The notes under the pieces were generated by a model. It ran no database searches. It was not told the origin of the DNA and was given only the letters and a program-made list of their open reading frames with translations. From positions 868,001 through 932,000 of the forward strand of contig NZ_JBHULM010000011.1 of assembly GCF_042684485.1 (NCBI RefSeq): a stretch of 64,000 nucleotides of DNA, in the 5' to 3' direction. This DNA comes from Oceanihabitans gracilariae. GTDB lineage: Bacteria > Bacteroidota > Bacteroidia > Flavobacteriales > Flavobacteriaceae. Below are positions 25,961-34,753 of this stretch, piece after piece. The number at the start of each line of letters is the position of its first letter. Position 1 is the stretch's first letter. The position numbers and the translations under genes were made by a program.

Positions 25961-26470
25961 ATGTCTTTAAAAACTCCAGAACAATCAAAAACTACATTAA
26001 CCGATTTAGTTTTACCTAGTGAAACCAATCCTTTAAATAATTTATTTGGTGGAGAATTACTTGCAAGAATGGATCGTGCTGCTAGTATTGCAGCAAGAAG
26101 ACATTCAAGACGTATTGTAGTTACAGCCTCTGTAAATCACGTAGCATTTAATCGTGCTGTACCTGTTGGTAGTGTAGTAACAGTTGAAGCGAAGGTTTCT
26201 CGTGCTTTTAAGAGCTCTATGGAGATTTATTTAGATGTTTGGATAGAAGACAGAGAATCTGGTGAAAAAACGAAAGCTAATGAAGCTATTTACACCTTTG
26301 TTGCTGTTGATGAAACTGGAAGACCTGTAAAAGTAGATGACATTTACCCAGAAACCGACTTAGAAAAAGAACGTTTTAATGGCGCTTTAAGACGTAAACA
26401 ACTTAGTTTAGTACTTGCAGGGAAAATGAAACCTAATGATGCTACAGAGCTAAAAGCTTTGTTTGTATAA
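25961..26470 (+). CDS. Acyl-CoA thioesterase, hotdog fold (YciA/BFIT type)
   Basis: A 169-residue single hotdog domain. NPLNNLFGGELLARMDRAASIAARRHS contains the conserved N...GG..L..D active-site helix (Asp is the catalytic acid), and VTASVNHVAFNRAVPVGSVV the central strand. It should hydrolyse medium- or long-chain acyl-CoA in the cytoplasm. The ATG at 25961 follows an A-rich leader and a perfect -7 box. It is convergent with the EnvC-like gene; an 8-bp hairpin (26503-26524) without a T-run lies between. Confidence 0.9.
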   Translation: MSLKTPEQSKTTLTDLVLPSETNPLNNLFGGELLARMDRAASIAARRHSRRIVVTASVNHVAFNRAVPVGSVVTVEAKVSRAFKSSMEIYLDVWIEDRESGEKTKANEAIYTFVAVDETGRPVKVDDIYPETDLEKERFNGALRRKQLSLVLAGKMKPNDATELKALFV

Positions 26471-26502
26471 TTCATTTTCACCAAGCCTTTCTTTATTTCA
26501 TG

Positions 26503-26524
26503 TACACATAACATACTATGTGTA
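26503..26524. other. Hairpin between convergent genes
   Basis: Perfect 8-bp inverted repeat tacacata / tatgtgta with loop acatac. There is no T-run on either side, so a canonical terminator is not claimed, though a factor-dependent one is possible. Confidence 0.4.
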
Positions 26525-26587
26525 TAATACATAATATACTTGCGTTTTATTTGGAAGCTAGTCTAGAAGTCTATACGCTTTAAAATA

Positions 26588-27820
26588 CTACATTTTATAA
26601 ATCCATGAAGCAGGATTTTCGGTTTTAGAGTTTTTAAACACACTAAAACTTAAGGTTGTTTTTCCGTCTGATGGATTAGTAAAAACTTCACCAATTTCCT
26701 GTTTTGTAGTTACCTTATCTCCTTTTTTAACGTATATTTTTCCTAAATTAGAATATGCTGTAAAGTAGTTACCATGTCTTATTAAAACAGATGGGTTTCC
26801 GTTTTTAGATGCAATAATTCTATATACTTCACCATTAAAAACGGCTCTTACCTTAGCATTACTTTCGGTTTCAATTCTAACTCCATTACTTTGTATCATA
26901 ATGGTTTTTACAATAGGACTTGGCTGTCTACCATAACGAAGTTTTACCACACCTTTTTCTACAGGCCAAGGCAATTTACCTTTACTAGAAATAAAGCTAT
27001 TTGCTAAAACCTTATCTTCTGGTGTCATTGCATAAGCAGTAGATTTACTTTTTGTGGTTTTACCTACTTTTTTATTTGAACTTGCAATAGCCTCTTTAAT
27101 AATACGCTCTATTTCTTTATCAATACGATTAGCTTCTGCTTGCCTACTTTTAATTTGTGCTGCGTATTTAGTAACATCTTTATTAATAGCTGCCATTAAA
27201 GTTTCATGCTGCTGTAGCTCTTTTACTAATTCTGCTTGGGCAATTTTATTTTCGTTAATTAGTTTTTGCTTGTCTTCTTTTTGTTTTAACAAAGCCTTAT
27301 TAATTACCTGTAATTCTGCCGTTTTAGCCTTTATAGCTTCACCTTGCTCCTTTTGGTATTCTGCATATTGATTAATGTATTTAACACGTTTATATGCTTG
27401 TTGAAAATTGGTAGAAGACAATAAAAACATAACGCGACTTTGCTCACTTTTACTCTTATAAGAAGTAACAATCATTTTTGCATAATTGTCTTTTAAGGTG
27501 GCTAGCTCTTCTCTTAGCTCAGAAATATTATTTTGGTTATCGTTAATTTCTCTAGTAAGCAGATTTGCTTGTTGGTTGGTAACTTTAATTAAATTTCTAC
27601 GTACACTAACCTTATAATTTAAATCTTCAATTAAGGTTAATTGCGATTTTTGTTGCGATTTATTTTTAGTTAATAAGCTATTTATTTGTTGAATTTCTTG
27701 ACGTAACTCTTGTCTTCTATCTTCTAATTCTTGTTGTTTTTTACTTTGCGCAAACGAAAGCGTAGTGCATAAAAAGAATGCAATAAGAAAAACGGTTGTA
27801 TATATTGGTTTATTTTGCAT
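26588..27820 (-). CDS. EnvC-like murein hydrolase activator (degenerate M23 domain)
   Basis: A 410-residue periplasmic protein: signal peptide (ending SFAQ), a long two-part coiled coil (about 22-250, Gln/Glu/Lys heptads) and a C-terminal LytM/M23 domain (about 290-405). The zinc ligands of active M23 enzymes are missing: the first His position reads NGVRIET and the HxH position reads YSNL in place of YxHL. This is the state of E. coli EnvC, which does not cut peptidoglycan but activates amidases at the septum. A cognate amidase should be elsewhere. The gene overlaps the DUF4292 gene by one base, so it is cotranscribed with it and the TPR gene. Confidence 0.87.
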   Translation of the reverse strand: MQNKPIYTTVFLIAFFLCTTLSFAQSKKQQELEDRRQELRQEIQQINSLLTKNKSQQKSQLTLIEDLNYKVSVRRNLIKVTNQQANLLTREINDNQNNISELREELATLKDNYAKMIVTSYKSKSEQSRVMFLLSSTNFQQAYKRVKYINQYAEYQKEQGEAIKAKTAELQVINKALLKQKEDKQKLINENKIAQAELVKELQQHETLMAAINKDVTKYAAQIKSRQAEANRIDKEIERIIKEAIASSNKKVGKTTKSKSTAYAMTPEDKVLANSFISSKGKLPWPVEKGVVKLRYGRQPSPIVKTIMIQSNGVRIETESNAKVRAVFNGEVYRIIASKNGNPSVLIRHGNYFTAYSNLGKIYVKKGDKVTTKQEIGEVFTNPSDGKTTLSFSVFKNSKTENPASWIYKM

Positions 27821-28590
27821 TACTTAAGTACAATTTCTTGATATCCTGATGGTATATTAAACGGAAATTTTAATTTTTCATTTAATGTTATCGATTTAAA
27901 TTCTATATGCAGTCTTGTTTCATCAAAACCTTCAATAGCATTAATTTGTATGTGCTGCGGAAACGTTTGTTTATCTACTTCTTGATAATTGGTATAATCT
28001 ATTTGAAGCATTCGTTGTTCTTTTGCTTGTGCTAACTGCTGTGAGTTTATTTTAAAATGTGAAGCATCTAAAATATAAAATAACTCTAATGCTTCTAATT
28101 GTGTTTTAGGCATTAAAACGTATTGATTTTCTTGTGTTGACACTTCAAAATCATTAGGTTTTAACGTATATAAAGCTTCGCCTAATAATAGGTTTTGCAC
28201 TTTATTAAAGTCTAGCTCGATACCTAATACATCACTTAAATAGGCATAGTCACCATCAAAATACGTATTGTCTAATTTATTATAAAAACTAACGCGATCT
28301 GGAGTAATTAGCACTTTAACAAAACCTAATTTACTCATCCAAATGGTTTTGTTTTTTTCCATTCTAAAACTTACAGTTGTACTTTTAGAACTGCTACCTT
28401 CTGAGTAGTCTATTTTTACTCTAGCTGCAAGGGTTTTAAAGCTTGGTGTTTGCTTTGCATTTGCTTTTATTAGCTGTTTTGCAGAAAGGTTTAAATTACT
28501 GTCTCCTGTAGTTACTGTTTTGGAAGATTTACAACCTACCAATAAAAAAACAAAAAAGGAAAGTGTATATATGAGGCGTTTTGTTTGCAT
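27820..28590 (-). CDS. DUF4292 lipoprotein
   Basis: A 256-residue lipoprotein (lipobox LLVGC, Cys20) of the DUF4292 family. After a short linker the protein has a run of beta strands (FKTLAARVKIDYSEG, STTVSFRMEKNKTIWMSKLGFVKVLITPDRVSFYN) that resembles the half-barrel of LolA/LolB-like lipoprotein carriers; that resemblance is my inference from strand pattern and not a database result. A role in lipid or lipoprotein handling at the outer membrane would fit its neighbours, an EnvC-like activator and a TPR protein. It is contiguous with the TPR gene (0 bp gap) and overlaps envC by one base. Confidence 0.82.
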   Translation of the reverse strand: MQTKRLIYTLSFFVFLLVGCKSSKTVTTGDSNLNLSAKQLIKANAKQTPSFKTLAARVKIDYSEGSSSKSTTVSFRMEKNKTIWMSKLGFVKVLITPDRVSFYNKLDNTYFDGDYAYLSDVLGIELDFNKVQNLLLGEALYTLKPNDFEVSTQENQYVLMPKTQLEALELFYILDASHFKINSQQLAQAKEQRMLQIDYTNYQEVDKQTFPQHIQINAIEGFDETRLHIEFKSITLNEKLKFPFNIPSGYQEIVLK

Positions 28591-29952
28591 CTAATTTGTA
28601 GATTCTAATTGTTTTGCTTTATCACTAAACGATTTTGCTTTTACCGTATTGTTTAATTGTAAGTAAGAAATACTTATTTGCTTGTAAAAATCGCTTTCCA
28701 TTTTATTATCATCTATTACATAATCTAATCCAGTTTCTAAAACACGGATTGCTTTTTCTGGTTGGTTTTGTTTGTTTTGTGCTACACCATGTACCAAATA
28801 AAAAATGGGTTGCGAAGGGTATTTATCTAAAGCATCTTCACTCATTTCTACTGCTTTTGCATAGTTTTCTACATCAATGTATAACAACAATACATTACGC
28901 AGTACACCATAGTTTTCTGGTTCTTTTTCTAGTGCTTTTTCATAATAAGCCAAGGCTTTATCTTTTTCTCCTTTGGCTAAAAAGTATTGCGCTACTTCAA
29001 TATTAGATTTCCCTTTTTCGTCGTCTGCTATTTTTGAAGTAATAGCAACCAATTGGCTTTCATACTCTGGATTTTTACCAACAAACTTTACAAAATCTGC
29101 TAGTACCATCATTTTTGCTTCTGGTTTAATTTGACTAGAATTAAGCACAATCTCCATAGAAGCTACTGCTTTTTCTGCTTCATTATCATCTAAATAAAAC
29201 TTATACAAAGCTAAGTGAACCATTTGCGAATTAGGATGGCTTTGTAATAGCTTTTTAGCTGTTTCAAAGGCTTTTTCTTTTTCGTTATTTTCACTATATC
29301 TAAAAATTAGAGAAAGGTAATTTATTTCTAAATCAGGATTTTCTTCTACACGCTCTTCTAACTTTTCTATTTGTCCTTTTTTATCTCCTGTAGCATTATA
29401 AATCATGTTTCTTACACGATCTCTTGTTTCTGAAACCCCAAATTCTGCATCCATTTCATCTAAAACCTCCAGAGCATCATCATACTTTTTGGTTTTTACA
29501 TACAATGTGGCTAGATCTTCTTTATAATCTGGATGGTATTTTACAAGTTGTTTTACCGTTTTAATGGCTTTTTCAAGATTGTTTTGTTTTGCATATACAT
29601 CATAAAGCTCATCTAAATACCATTCGTTATCTGGTTCTTTTTTTATGGCTTGTTGTAAGGCTTTTTCTGCAGCACCAAAATCTTTAAGCTTGTTGTAGTT
29701 TTTTCCTAATTCAAAAAACAAAGCAGCATCAGAGTCGTCTATTTCTTCGCATTTTAGTAAAGCTTCAATAGCACGATCATAGTTTTCTATTCCTTTTTGT
29801 TTTAAGGCTTCAAAAAAGAGTTCTTGGTAAGCATCTTCATTGTTTCCTAAATCGTCATCTGGCTTTTTATTAAAATCAACTTGCGCATAGTTTACCTGCG
29901 GAAAAAGAAGTATTCCGAAAACAAACAGTAGTATGTATAGTTGTTTTTTCAT
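28591..29952 (-). CDS. Periplasmic tetratricopeptide repeat protein
   Basis: A 453-residue protein with a signal peptide (MKKQLYILLFVFGILLFPQVNYAQ) and about eleven TPR units (for example DSDAALFFELGKNYNKLKDFGAAEKALQ and KAVEMSEDALDKYPSQPIFYLVHG...). TPR arrays bind protein partners; no enzymatic motif is present. It heads the TPR-DUF4292-EnvC unit, a gene order I recall as conserved in Flavobacteriaceae, and probably acts in the periplasm as a scaffold for envelope assembly. Confidence 0.85.
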   Translation of the reverse strand: MKKQLYILLFVFGILLFPQVNYAQVDFNKKPDDDLGNNEDAYQELFFEALKQKGIENYDRAIEALLKCEEIDDSDAALFFELGKNYNKLKDFGAAEKALQQAIKKEPDNEWYLDELYDVYAKQNNLEKAIKTVKQLVKYHPDYKEDLATLYVKTKKYDDALEVLDEMDAEFGVSETRDRVRNMIYNATGDKKGQIEKLEERVEENPDLEINYLSLIFRYSENNEKEKAFETAKKLLQSHPNSQMVHLALYKFYLDDNEAEKAVASMEIVLNSSQIKPEAKMMVLADFVKFVGKNPEYESQLVAITSKIADDEKGKSNIEVAQYFLAKGEKDKALAYYEKALEKEPENYGVLRNVLLLYIDVENYAKAVEMSEDALDKYPSQPIFYLVHGVAQNKQNQPEKAIRVLETGLDYVIDDNKMESDFYKQISISYLQLNNTVKAKSFSDKAKQLESTN

Positions 29953-30008
29953 AAATAGCGATGCTAGAACAAGCGCAGCATAACATTGTTATTATTGCTT
30001 AGCAATAG

Positions 30009-31028
30009 TTATTCCAAAACTGAATAATCACCAATACTAATTTTAGTGAATTCACCATTATACTTTACGTGATTACCAATCATTGCTTGATCTAAATTAG
30101 TATTTTTTATGGTGGTATGGTTTTGTATTAAGCTATTTTTAACGCTTGCATTTTCTATTACACAATTATTACCAATAGACACATTTGGCCCAATAGTAGC
30201 ATTGCTAAGTTTTACATTTTCGCCAATATAGCAAGGTTCCACAATTGTAGCATTTTCTAAAGTTACAGAATCTGCAATCAATTGTTCTTGGTTATCTGCT
30301 TTTAAAAAGCCTAACATTTTAGTATTGGTTTCTAAAGTAACAGCTTTATTACCACAATCCATCCACTCGTCTACAGTTCCTGTTTTAAAGACTTTACCTT
30401 CTTGCATCATGCGTAAAATACCATCGTTAATTTGGTATTCTCCTCCATTCATTATGTTTTCGTCTAAAACTTCTTGCAGTTTTCCTTTTAAAACAGCAAC
30501 GTCTTTAAAGTAATAAATACCAATTACTGCTTGGTTACTTACAAAGGTTTGTGGTTTTTCTACAAGCTCTGTAATATGATTATCTGCATTTAAATTTACC
30601 ACACCATAAGCTTCAGGATTTTCTACTTTTTTAGTCCAAATTACAGCATCTGCTTCTGGATCTAAATTAAAATCGGCACGAATTAGCGTATCTGCGTAAG
30701 CAATAACTGCAGGACCAGAAAGCGAAGGTTCTGCACACATAATAGCGTGACCTGTACCTAATGGTTGGTCTTGTCTGTAAATAGATGCTTTTGCGCCAAG
30801 ACTTTTAGCTAGTTCTTTTAAACTAGTAACAACATCATCACCAAACCATGCAGGATCACCAAGAACAAATGCTATTTCTTCTATAGGTTGCTTTAAAACC
30901 TTTGCAATATCTTTTACCAATCTGTGAACTATTGGTTGTCCTGCAACAGGAATTAATGGTTTTGGTACTGTTAAACTATGTGGACGTAAACGAGAACCTC
31001 GTCCTGCCATTGGTACTATTATTTTCAT
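30009..31028 (-). CDS. NDP-sugar pyrophosphorylase (sugar-phosphate nucleotidyltransferase)
   Basis: About 339 residues. The N-terminal Rossmann-like domain starts with MKIIVPMAGRGSRLRPHSLTVPKPL, the GxGxRLxPxT...PKP nucleotide-binding signature. The C-terminal part (about 245-339) shows hexapeptide-repeat character of a left-handed beta helix (IGENVKLSNATIGPNVSIGNNCVIENA). It activates a sugar-1-phosphate with an NTP; whether the product is dTDP-glucose, UDP-glucose or GDP-mannose cannot be decided. The frame runs open to 31073 but ATG at 31028 gives the family's exact start. It lies between dut and the TPR gene and could feed the polysaccharide locus at 52-64 kb. Confidence 0.88.
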   Translation of the reverse strand: MKIIVPMAGRGSRLRPHSLTVPKPLIPVAGQPIVHRLVKDIAKVLKQPIEEIAFVLGDPAWFGDDVVTSLKELAKSLGAKASIYRQDQPLGTGHAIMCAEPSLSGPAVIAYADTLIRADFNLDPEADAVIWTKKVENPEAYGVVNLNADNHITELVEKPQTFVSNQAVIGIYYFKDVAVLKGKLQEVLDENIMNGGEYQINDGILRMMQEGKVFKTGTVDEWMDCGNKAVTLETNTKMLGFLKADNQEQLIADSVTLENATIVEPCYIGENVKLSNATIGPNVSIGNNCVIENASVKNSLIQNHTTIKNTNLDQAMIGNHVKYNGEFTKISIGDYSVLE

Positions 31029-31044
31029 TGAAAAATATATTTTT

Positions 31045-31120
31045 ATTTCCACGAAAGTGGAAATCTGTTTCATTAAACTTTATGTTATTTTTACCTGAAA
31101 GGTTTTAAAAACCTTTCAGG
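31045..31120. repeat. Two small palindromes between dut and the nucleotidyltransferase gene
   Basis: atttccac-gaaa-gtggaaat (31045-31064) is a perfect 8-bp stem with a GNRA loop. cctgaaaggttttaaaaacctttcagg (31094-31120) is a near-complete palindrome. Neither is followed by a T-run on the minus strand, so they look like dispersed repeat units and not terminators. Similar words occur widely in flavobacterial spacers, as far as I recall. Confidence 0.55.
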
Positions 31121-31125
31121 GTTTC

Positions 31126-31560
31126 TTAAGAAGTCCCTGTACTACCAAAACCACCTTCCCCTCTATCGGTTTCAGATAGTGTTTCTACTTCTATCCATTC
31201 TGCTCTTTCGTGTTTTGCAATTACTAATTGTGCCACACGCTCACCATTTTCAATGGTAAAATCTTGGTTAGAAAGGTTTACTAGAATAACTCCTATTTCT
31301 CCTCTATAATCTGCATCTACAGTTCCAGGAGCATTTAATACAGTAATTCCTTTTTTAGCTGCAAGACCACTTCTTGGTCTTACTTGTGCTTCGAAACCTA
31401 TTGGTAATTCAATAAATAAGCCTGTTTTAACAATAGTTCTTTCTAAAGGCTTAAGTACTACAGATTCTGTAATATTTGCTCTTAAATCCATTCCTGCAGA
31501 CGCTATGGTTTCATAGTTTGGTAATGCGTGACTAGATTTGTTTATTATTTTTATGTTCAT
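31126..31560 (-). CDS. dut: dUTP diphosphatase
   Basis: A 144-residue trimeric-type dUTPase with all five motifs in order: SAGMDLRA (1), PRSGLA (2), [11 protein letters not shown] (3, catalytic Asp), ERVAQLV (4) and the C-terminal [10 protein letters not shown] (5, the P-loop-like arm). It hydrolyses dUTP to dUMP, keeping uracil out of DNA and supplying thymidylate synthesis. The frame is open to 31587, but ATG at 31560 (MNIKIINKS) is the family start. It is flanked on both sides by small GNRA-loop palindromes. Confidence 0.96.
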   Translation of the reverse strand: MNIKIINKSSHALPNYETIASAGMDLRANITESVVLKPLERTIVKTGLFIELPIGFEAQVRPRSGLAAKKGITVLNAPGTVDADYRGEIGVILVNLSNQDFTIENGERVAQLVIAKHERAEWIEVETLSETDRGEGGFGSTGTS

Positions 31561-31566
31561 GCTTTG

Positions 31567-31584
31567 TTTCCGCGAAAGCGGTAT
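31567..31584. repeat. GNRA-loop palindrome upstream of dut
   Basis: ccgc-gaaa-gcgg (31570-31581) with the same tttcc(r)c-gaaa-g(y)gg design as the palindrome at 31045-31064; a second copy of one small element type within 520 bp, one on each side of dut. Confidence 0.5.
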
Positions 31585-31609
31585 CATTCGGTTTTTCTAA
31601 ATGGAAAAA

Positions 31610-33070
31610 CTATTTATTAATAAATATTCGTTTTAATTCTTTTTTCTCTAGTTGAAAAACTAAAGCTAAAAATACAATTATTGCACCAATTCCTATAACG
31701 TAATTCTCTCTAAATTGATAGAAATACAACATAGAAAATAATGTTGAAAGACAGAAATAAAGTAGTATCTTTTTTAAATTATAGGGAATAGGATAATATT
31801 TTTTTCCGAAGTAAAAAGACAACAACATCATAACTGCATAAGCAGCAAATGTAGCAATAGCAGACCCTTTGAAGCCAATAATAGGTATTAATATATAATT
31901 AATCACCAAGGTTATTAGCGCTCCTATAATAGAAATATAGGCACCAAACTTTGTGCGATCTGTAATTTTATACCAAACCGAAAGATTATGGTAAATACCT
32001 AAACAAAAGTTAGCAAGTAGAATAAAAGGAACAATCCACATTGCTTCATAATAGGCTTCACTTCTAATAATAAAAGGTTTTAAAACATCTGCAAAAACAA
32101 CTACAGTTAATAATATGACAGAACCAAAGGCTACAAAGTATTCTAAAATTCTAGCATAATTTTTTTGAGGGTTTTCGGTTTTAGAATGGCTAAAAAAATA
32201 GGGTTCTATACCTAAACGGAAAGCTGTAGCAAACAAGGTCATGAATAAAGCCAATTTATAACATGCCGAATACATACCCACTTGCTCATCTGCAATATTT
32301 GGTGGCAATAGTTTTTCTAATAAAATACGATCAAAAGTTTCGTTTACCGAATAGGCTATACCTGCTATAAGTACAGGAAAGGCATACTGCATCATTTTTT
32401 TCCATAAAACAGTATCGAACTTAAATTGCACCTTAGCATAAAAAGGGAGTAATAATACTAGTGTTATAGCACTAGCAATTAGGTTGGATATGAAAATATA
32501 ACTTATTTCAAAATCTTGTTTGTAAATACTATGTAACAAAGAAGAATCTTGTGCTAGGTCTTTTAAAAAAAGCAGTAAAAACACATTTAAACCTAAGTTA
32601 ATAGCAACGTTTAATATTTTTAAAATGGCATAACGCATAGGTTTTGCTGTTGCACGTAACCAAGCAAATGGTACTATAACTAGAGCATCTAAGAGCAAAA
32701 TAATAAAGACTAAATTAAGGTACTTAACCTCAATATTTATTAACGTAGATATTTGTGTTCTGCATAAAAAAGCAACACCCAATAAGGTAAAGGAGCTTAG
32801 TATTAATGATATGGAAGAAGTACTTGTAACCTTTTCAGGGTTTTCTTCTTTATTAAAAAACCTAAAAAAAGCCGTTTCCATTCCGTAGGCCAAAACCACA
32901 TTAAAAAGCACAAAATAGGCGAAGATAAAAGAAACGCGACCATATTCTGCTGTAGATAGTACCTTTGGATCTGTGTAAAGTGGCACCAAAATAAAACTCA
33001 TCATTCTAGGTAGCACAGTTGCTAAACCATAAATAAAAGTTTGTTTAAAAAGGGATTTTAATGCGCTCAA
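31610..33070 (-). CDS. Polysaccharide flippase, MOP/Wzx family
   Basis: A 486-residue inner-membrane protein with about 14 hydrophobic helices (for example FVLFNVVLAYGMETAFFRFF, LLLDALVIVPFAWLRA, FPVLIAGIAYSVNETFDRILL). The pattern and the early GxxxxxPRxxxFxLxPLYT segment (residues about 14-32) identify the MOP superfamily, oligosaccharide exporters that flip undecaprenyl-linked glycan units to the periplasm. It is located near dut and the NDP-sugar gene and about 20 kb from the polysaccharide cluster, which lacks a flippase in this window; it could serve that cluster or a housekeeping glycan. Confidence 0.88.
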   Translation of the reverse strand: MSALKSLFKQTFIYGLATVLPRMMSFILVPLYTDPKVLSTAEYGRVSFIFAYFVLFNVVLAYGMETAFFRFFNKEENPEKVTSTSSISLILSSFTLLGVAFLCRTQISTLINIEVKYLNLVFIILLLDALVIVPFAWLRATAKPMRYAILKILNVAINLGLNVFLLLFLKDLAQDSSLLHSIYKQDFEISYIFISNLIASAITLVLLLPFYAKVQFKFDTVLWKKMMQYAFPVLIAGIAYSVNETFDRILLEKLLPPNIADEQVGMYSACYKLALFMTLFATAFRLGIEPYFFSHSKTENPQKNYARILEYFVAFGSVILLTVVVFADVLKPFIIRSEAYYEAMWIVPFILLANFCLGIYHNLSVWYKITDRTKFGAYISIIGALITLVINYILIPIIGFKGSAIATFAAYAVMMLLSFYFGKKYYPIPYNLKKILLYFCLSTLFSMLYFYQFRENYVIGIGAIIVFLALVFQLEKKELKRIFINK

Positions 33071-33135
33071 GAAGCTTCTTTTTTTATTCTGCTAAATATA
33101 CATATATAAAAAACGATGTACAAAGCTAAATAGTA

Positions 33136-33672
33136 TTAGTGTTTAGGTGGAGCACTAGGATATTCATCTCTAGATTTTTTAACTAGGTTTTCTATTTTAA
33201 AATACTTGGTACTATTATCTTCTACATAACTAATAACACATTCATTATCTTTTAATTGAAAAGGAAAATCTGCTGTACTAGGTAATTGATTAGCATATTC
33301 TGCGTGTTTATCTGTACTCATTATAATATCTTCCCTTGTATTTGCATTAGTATTAAAATTTGCAACGTAGCCTTCTTTAATAGGTTCTAAAGCAGATTTC
33401 ATGTTTCTAAAATATACAGAATCAAAAACCACGTTATTATCATTACTAGTAACTTCTATTTGTAAATGTATACCAGAACCTCCTCCTTTAACACCAGCAA
33501 CCCAATGTTTGTAAAAGCTTTGTCCTAAGGTAAAAGATGGATTTTCTTGAAGATCTTGCATGGTTACTTTTTTTGCTTGGTTATTGGTTTCTTTTGTACT
33601 GGAACAGTTAGAAAAACTTGCCATAAAAAAGAGTAACAGAACCGATAGAATAGATGTTTTAATAAAACGCAT
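33136..33672 (-). CDS. Small lipoprotein of unknown function
   Basis: 178 residues with a lipoprotein signal (lipobox FSNC, Cys23) followed by SSTKETNNQAKK. The mature part contains WVAGVKGGGSGIHLQIEV and FKIENLVKKS, suggesting a compact beta-sandwich. I do not recognise a Pfam family, though similar short lipoproteins are common in Flavobacteriaceae. A terminator at 33726 separates it from the atp operon upstream; 65 bp separate it from the flippase gene downstream. Confidence 0.7.
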   Translation of the reverse strand: MRFIKTSILSVLLLFFMASFSNCSSTKETNNQAKKVTMQDLQENPSFTLGQSFYKHWVAGVKGGGSGIHLQIEVTSNDNNVVFDSVYFRNMKSALEPIKEGYVANFNTNANTREDIIMSTDKHAEYANQLPSTADFPFQLKDNECVISYVEDNSTKYFKIENLVKKSRDEYPSAPPKH

Positions 33673-33714
33673 GACTTAATATTTAGTTATTATAAAGATA
33701 GTAAATCAAATAGT

Positions 33715-33750
33715 GTTCCATAAAAAAACCTCACAATATGTGAGGTTTCC
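33715..33750 (-). terminator. Terminator of the ATP synthase operon
   Basis: Stem aaacctcaca / tgtgaggttt (33726-33735 with 33739-33748), loop ata; on the minus strand it is followed by seven T. It lies 43 bp after the end of atpG. Confidence 0.88.
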
Positions 33751-33792
33751 TTTTATATGTAATAAGATACTAAAGTTTATTTAGTACAAAAA

Positions 33793-34653
33793 CTAGTTAT
33801 TTAAAGCTTCTGCTCCACCAACAATCTCAAGGATTTCGTTGGTAATAGCTGCTTGACGTGCTTTATTGTACGTTAACTTAAGTTGATCTCTTAGCTCTGT
33901 AGCATTATCGGTTGCTTTATGCATTGCTGTCATACGTGCACCATGCTCTGAAGCGAAAGAATCTCTAATACCTTTATATAATTGCGTTTTTAAAGACTTA
34001 GGAATTAATTGCTCAACGATTTCTAATTTTGAAGGTTCAAAAATATAATCTGCATTATTAACTGCTTCTCCTGCAACAGGAACAATTGGTAAAAACTGTT
34101 CTGTCATTACAATTTGAGTTGCTGCATTTTTAAACTTGTTATAAACAATTTCAATTTTATCATACTCACCTGCAACAAAAGTATCCATTAGCATTTCTGC
34201 TATTTCTGATACATTATCAAAGGTTAAATCGTCAAAAATTGTACTCTTATTGTCTATTACAATTCCCTTCTTAGAAAACGCATCGTTTGCTTTTTTTCCT
34301 ATTGCTAAAACAGATACTTTTTTATCTGCATATACATTAGAAATTAAGTGTTGTGTTTGTTTAATAATATTAGAATTAAAAGCACCACACAAACCTCTAT
34401 TAGAGGTAATAGATACGATTAATACATTATTAACTTCACGTTCTTCAGCAAATTTACTTCCAGAATCTGCATCAAGAGTTGCACTTAAACTTTGTAAAAG
34501 TTCTGTCAACTTATCTGCATAAGGACGCATTGCTGTAATAGCATCTTGAGCTTTCTTTAATTTTGCGGCAGATACCATTTTCATGGCACTGGTAATCTGC
34601 ATCGTTGAAGATACTGAAGATATTCTGTTACGTATTTCTTTTAGGTTAGCCAT
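33793..34653 (-). CDS. atpG: ATP synthase F1 subunit gamma
   Basis: A 286-residue gamma subunit, the central rotor shaft of F1. The N-terminal coiled-coil helix (ANLKEIRNRISSVSSTMQITSAMKMVSAAKLKKAQ) and the C-terminal helix (SEHGARMTAMHKATDNATEL...ARQAAITNEILEIVGGAEAL) are both clearly conserved. It is the last gene of the operon. The gap to atpA is 100 bp, longer than the other gaps, and contains a small dispersed palindrome (34671-34694) and a repeated tagagttgtact word. Confidence 0.97.
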   Translation of the reverse strand: MANLKEIRNRISSVSSTMQITSAMKMVSAAKLKKAQDAITAMRPYADKLTELLQSLSATLDADSGSKFAEEREVNNVLIVSITSNRGLCGAFNSNIIKQTQHLISNVYADKKVSVLAIGKKANDAFSKKGIVIDNKSTIFDDLTFDNVSEIAEMLMDTFVAGEYDKIEIVYNKFKNAATQIVMTEQFLPIVPVAGEAVNNADYIFEPSKLEIVEQLIPKSLKTQLYKGIRDSFASEHGARMTAMHKATDNATELRDQLKLTYNKARQAAITNEILEIVGGAEALNN

Positions 34654-34670
34654 TCTTTATTTTTATAAAG

Positions 34671-34694
34671 ACTCTTCGACAAGCTCAGAGTGAC
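34671..34694. repeat. Short dispersed CTTCGACAAGCTCAG-type element in the atpA-atpG spacer
   Basis: actcttcgacaagctcagag with flanking tgac; actct and agagt are inverted. I recall cttcgacaagctcag(t/c)...tgaca as a very common dispersed element in Bacteroidota. It lies inside the atp mRNA. Confidence 0.6.
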
Positions 34695-34753
34695 ATTAGG
34701 TTTAAAATTTAAATTTAGAGTTGTACTTGATGTACAACTCTAAATTTATAGTA

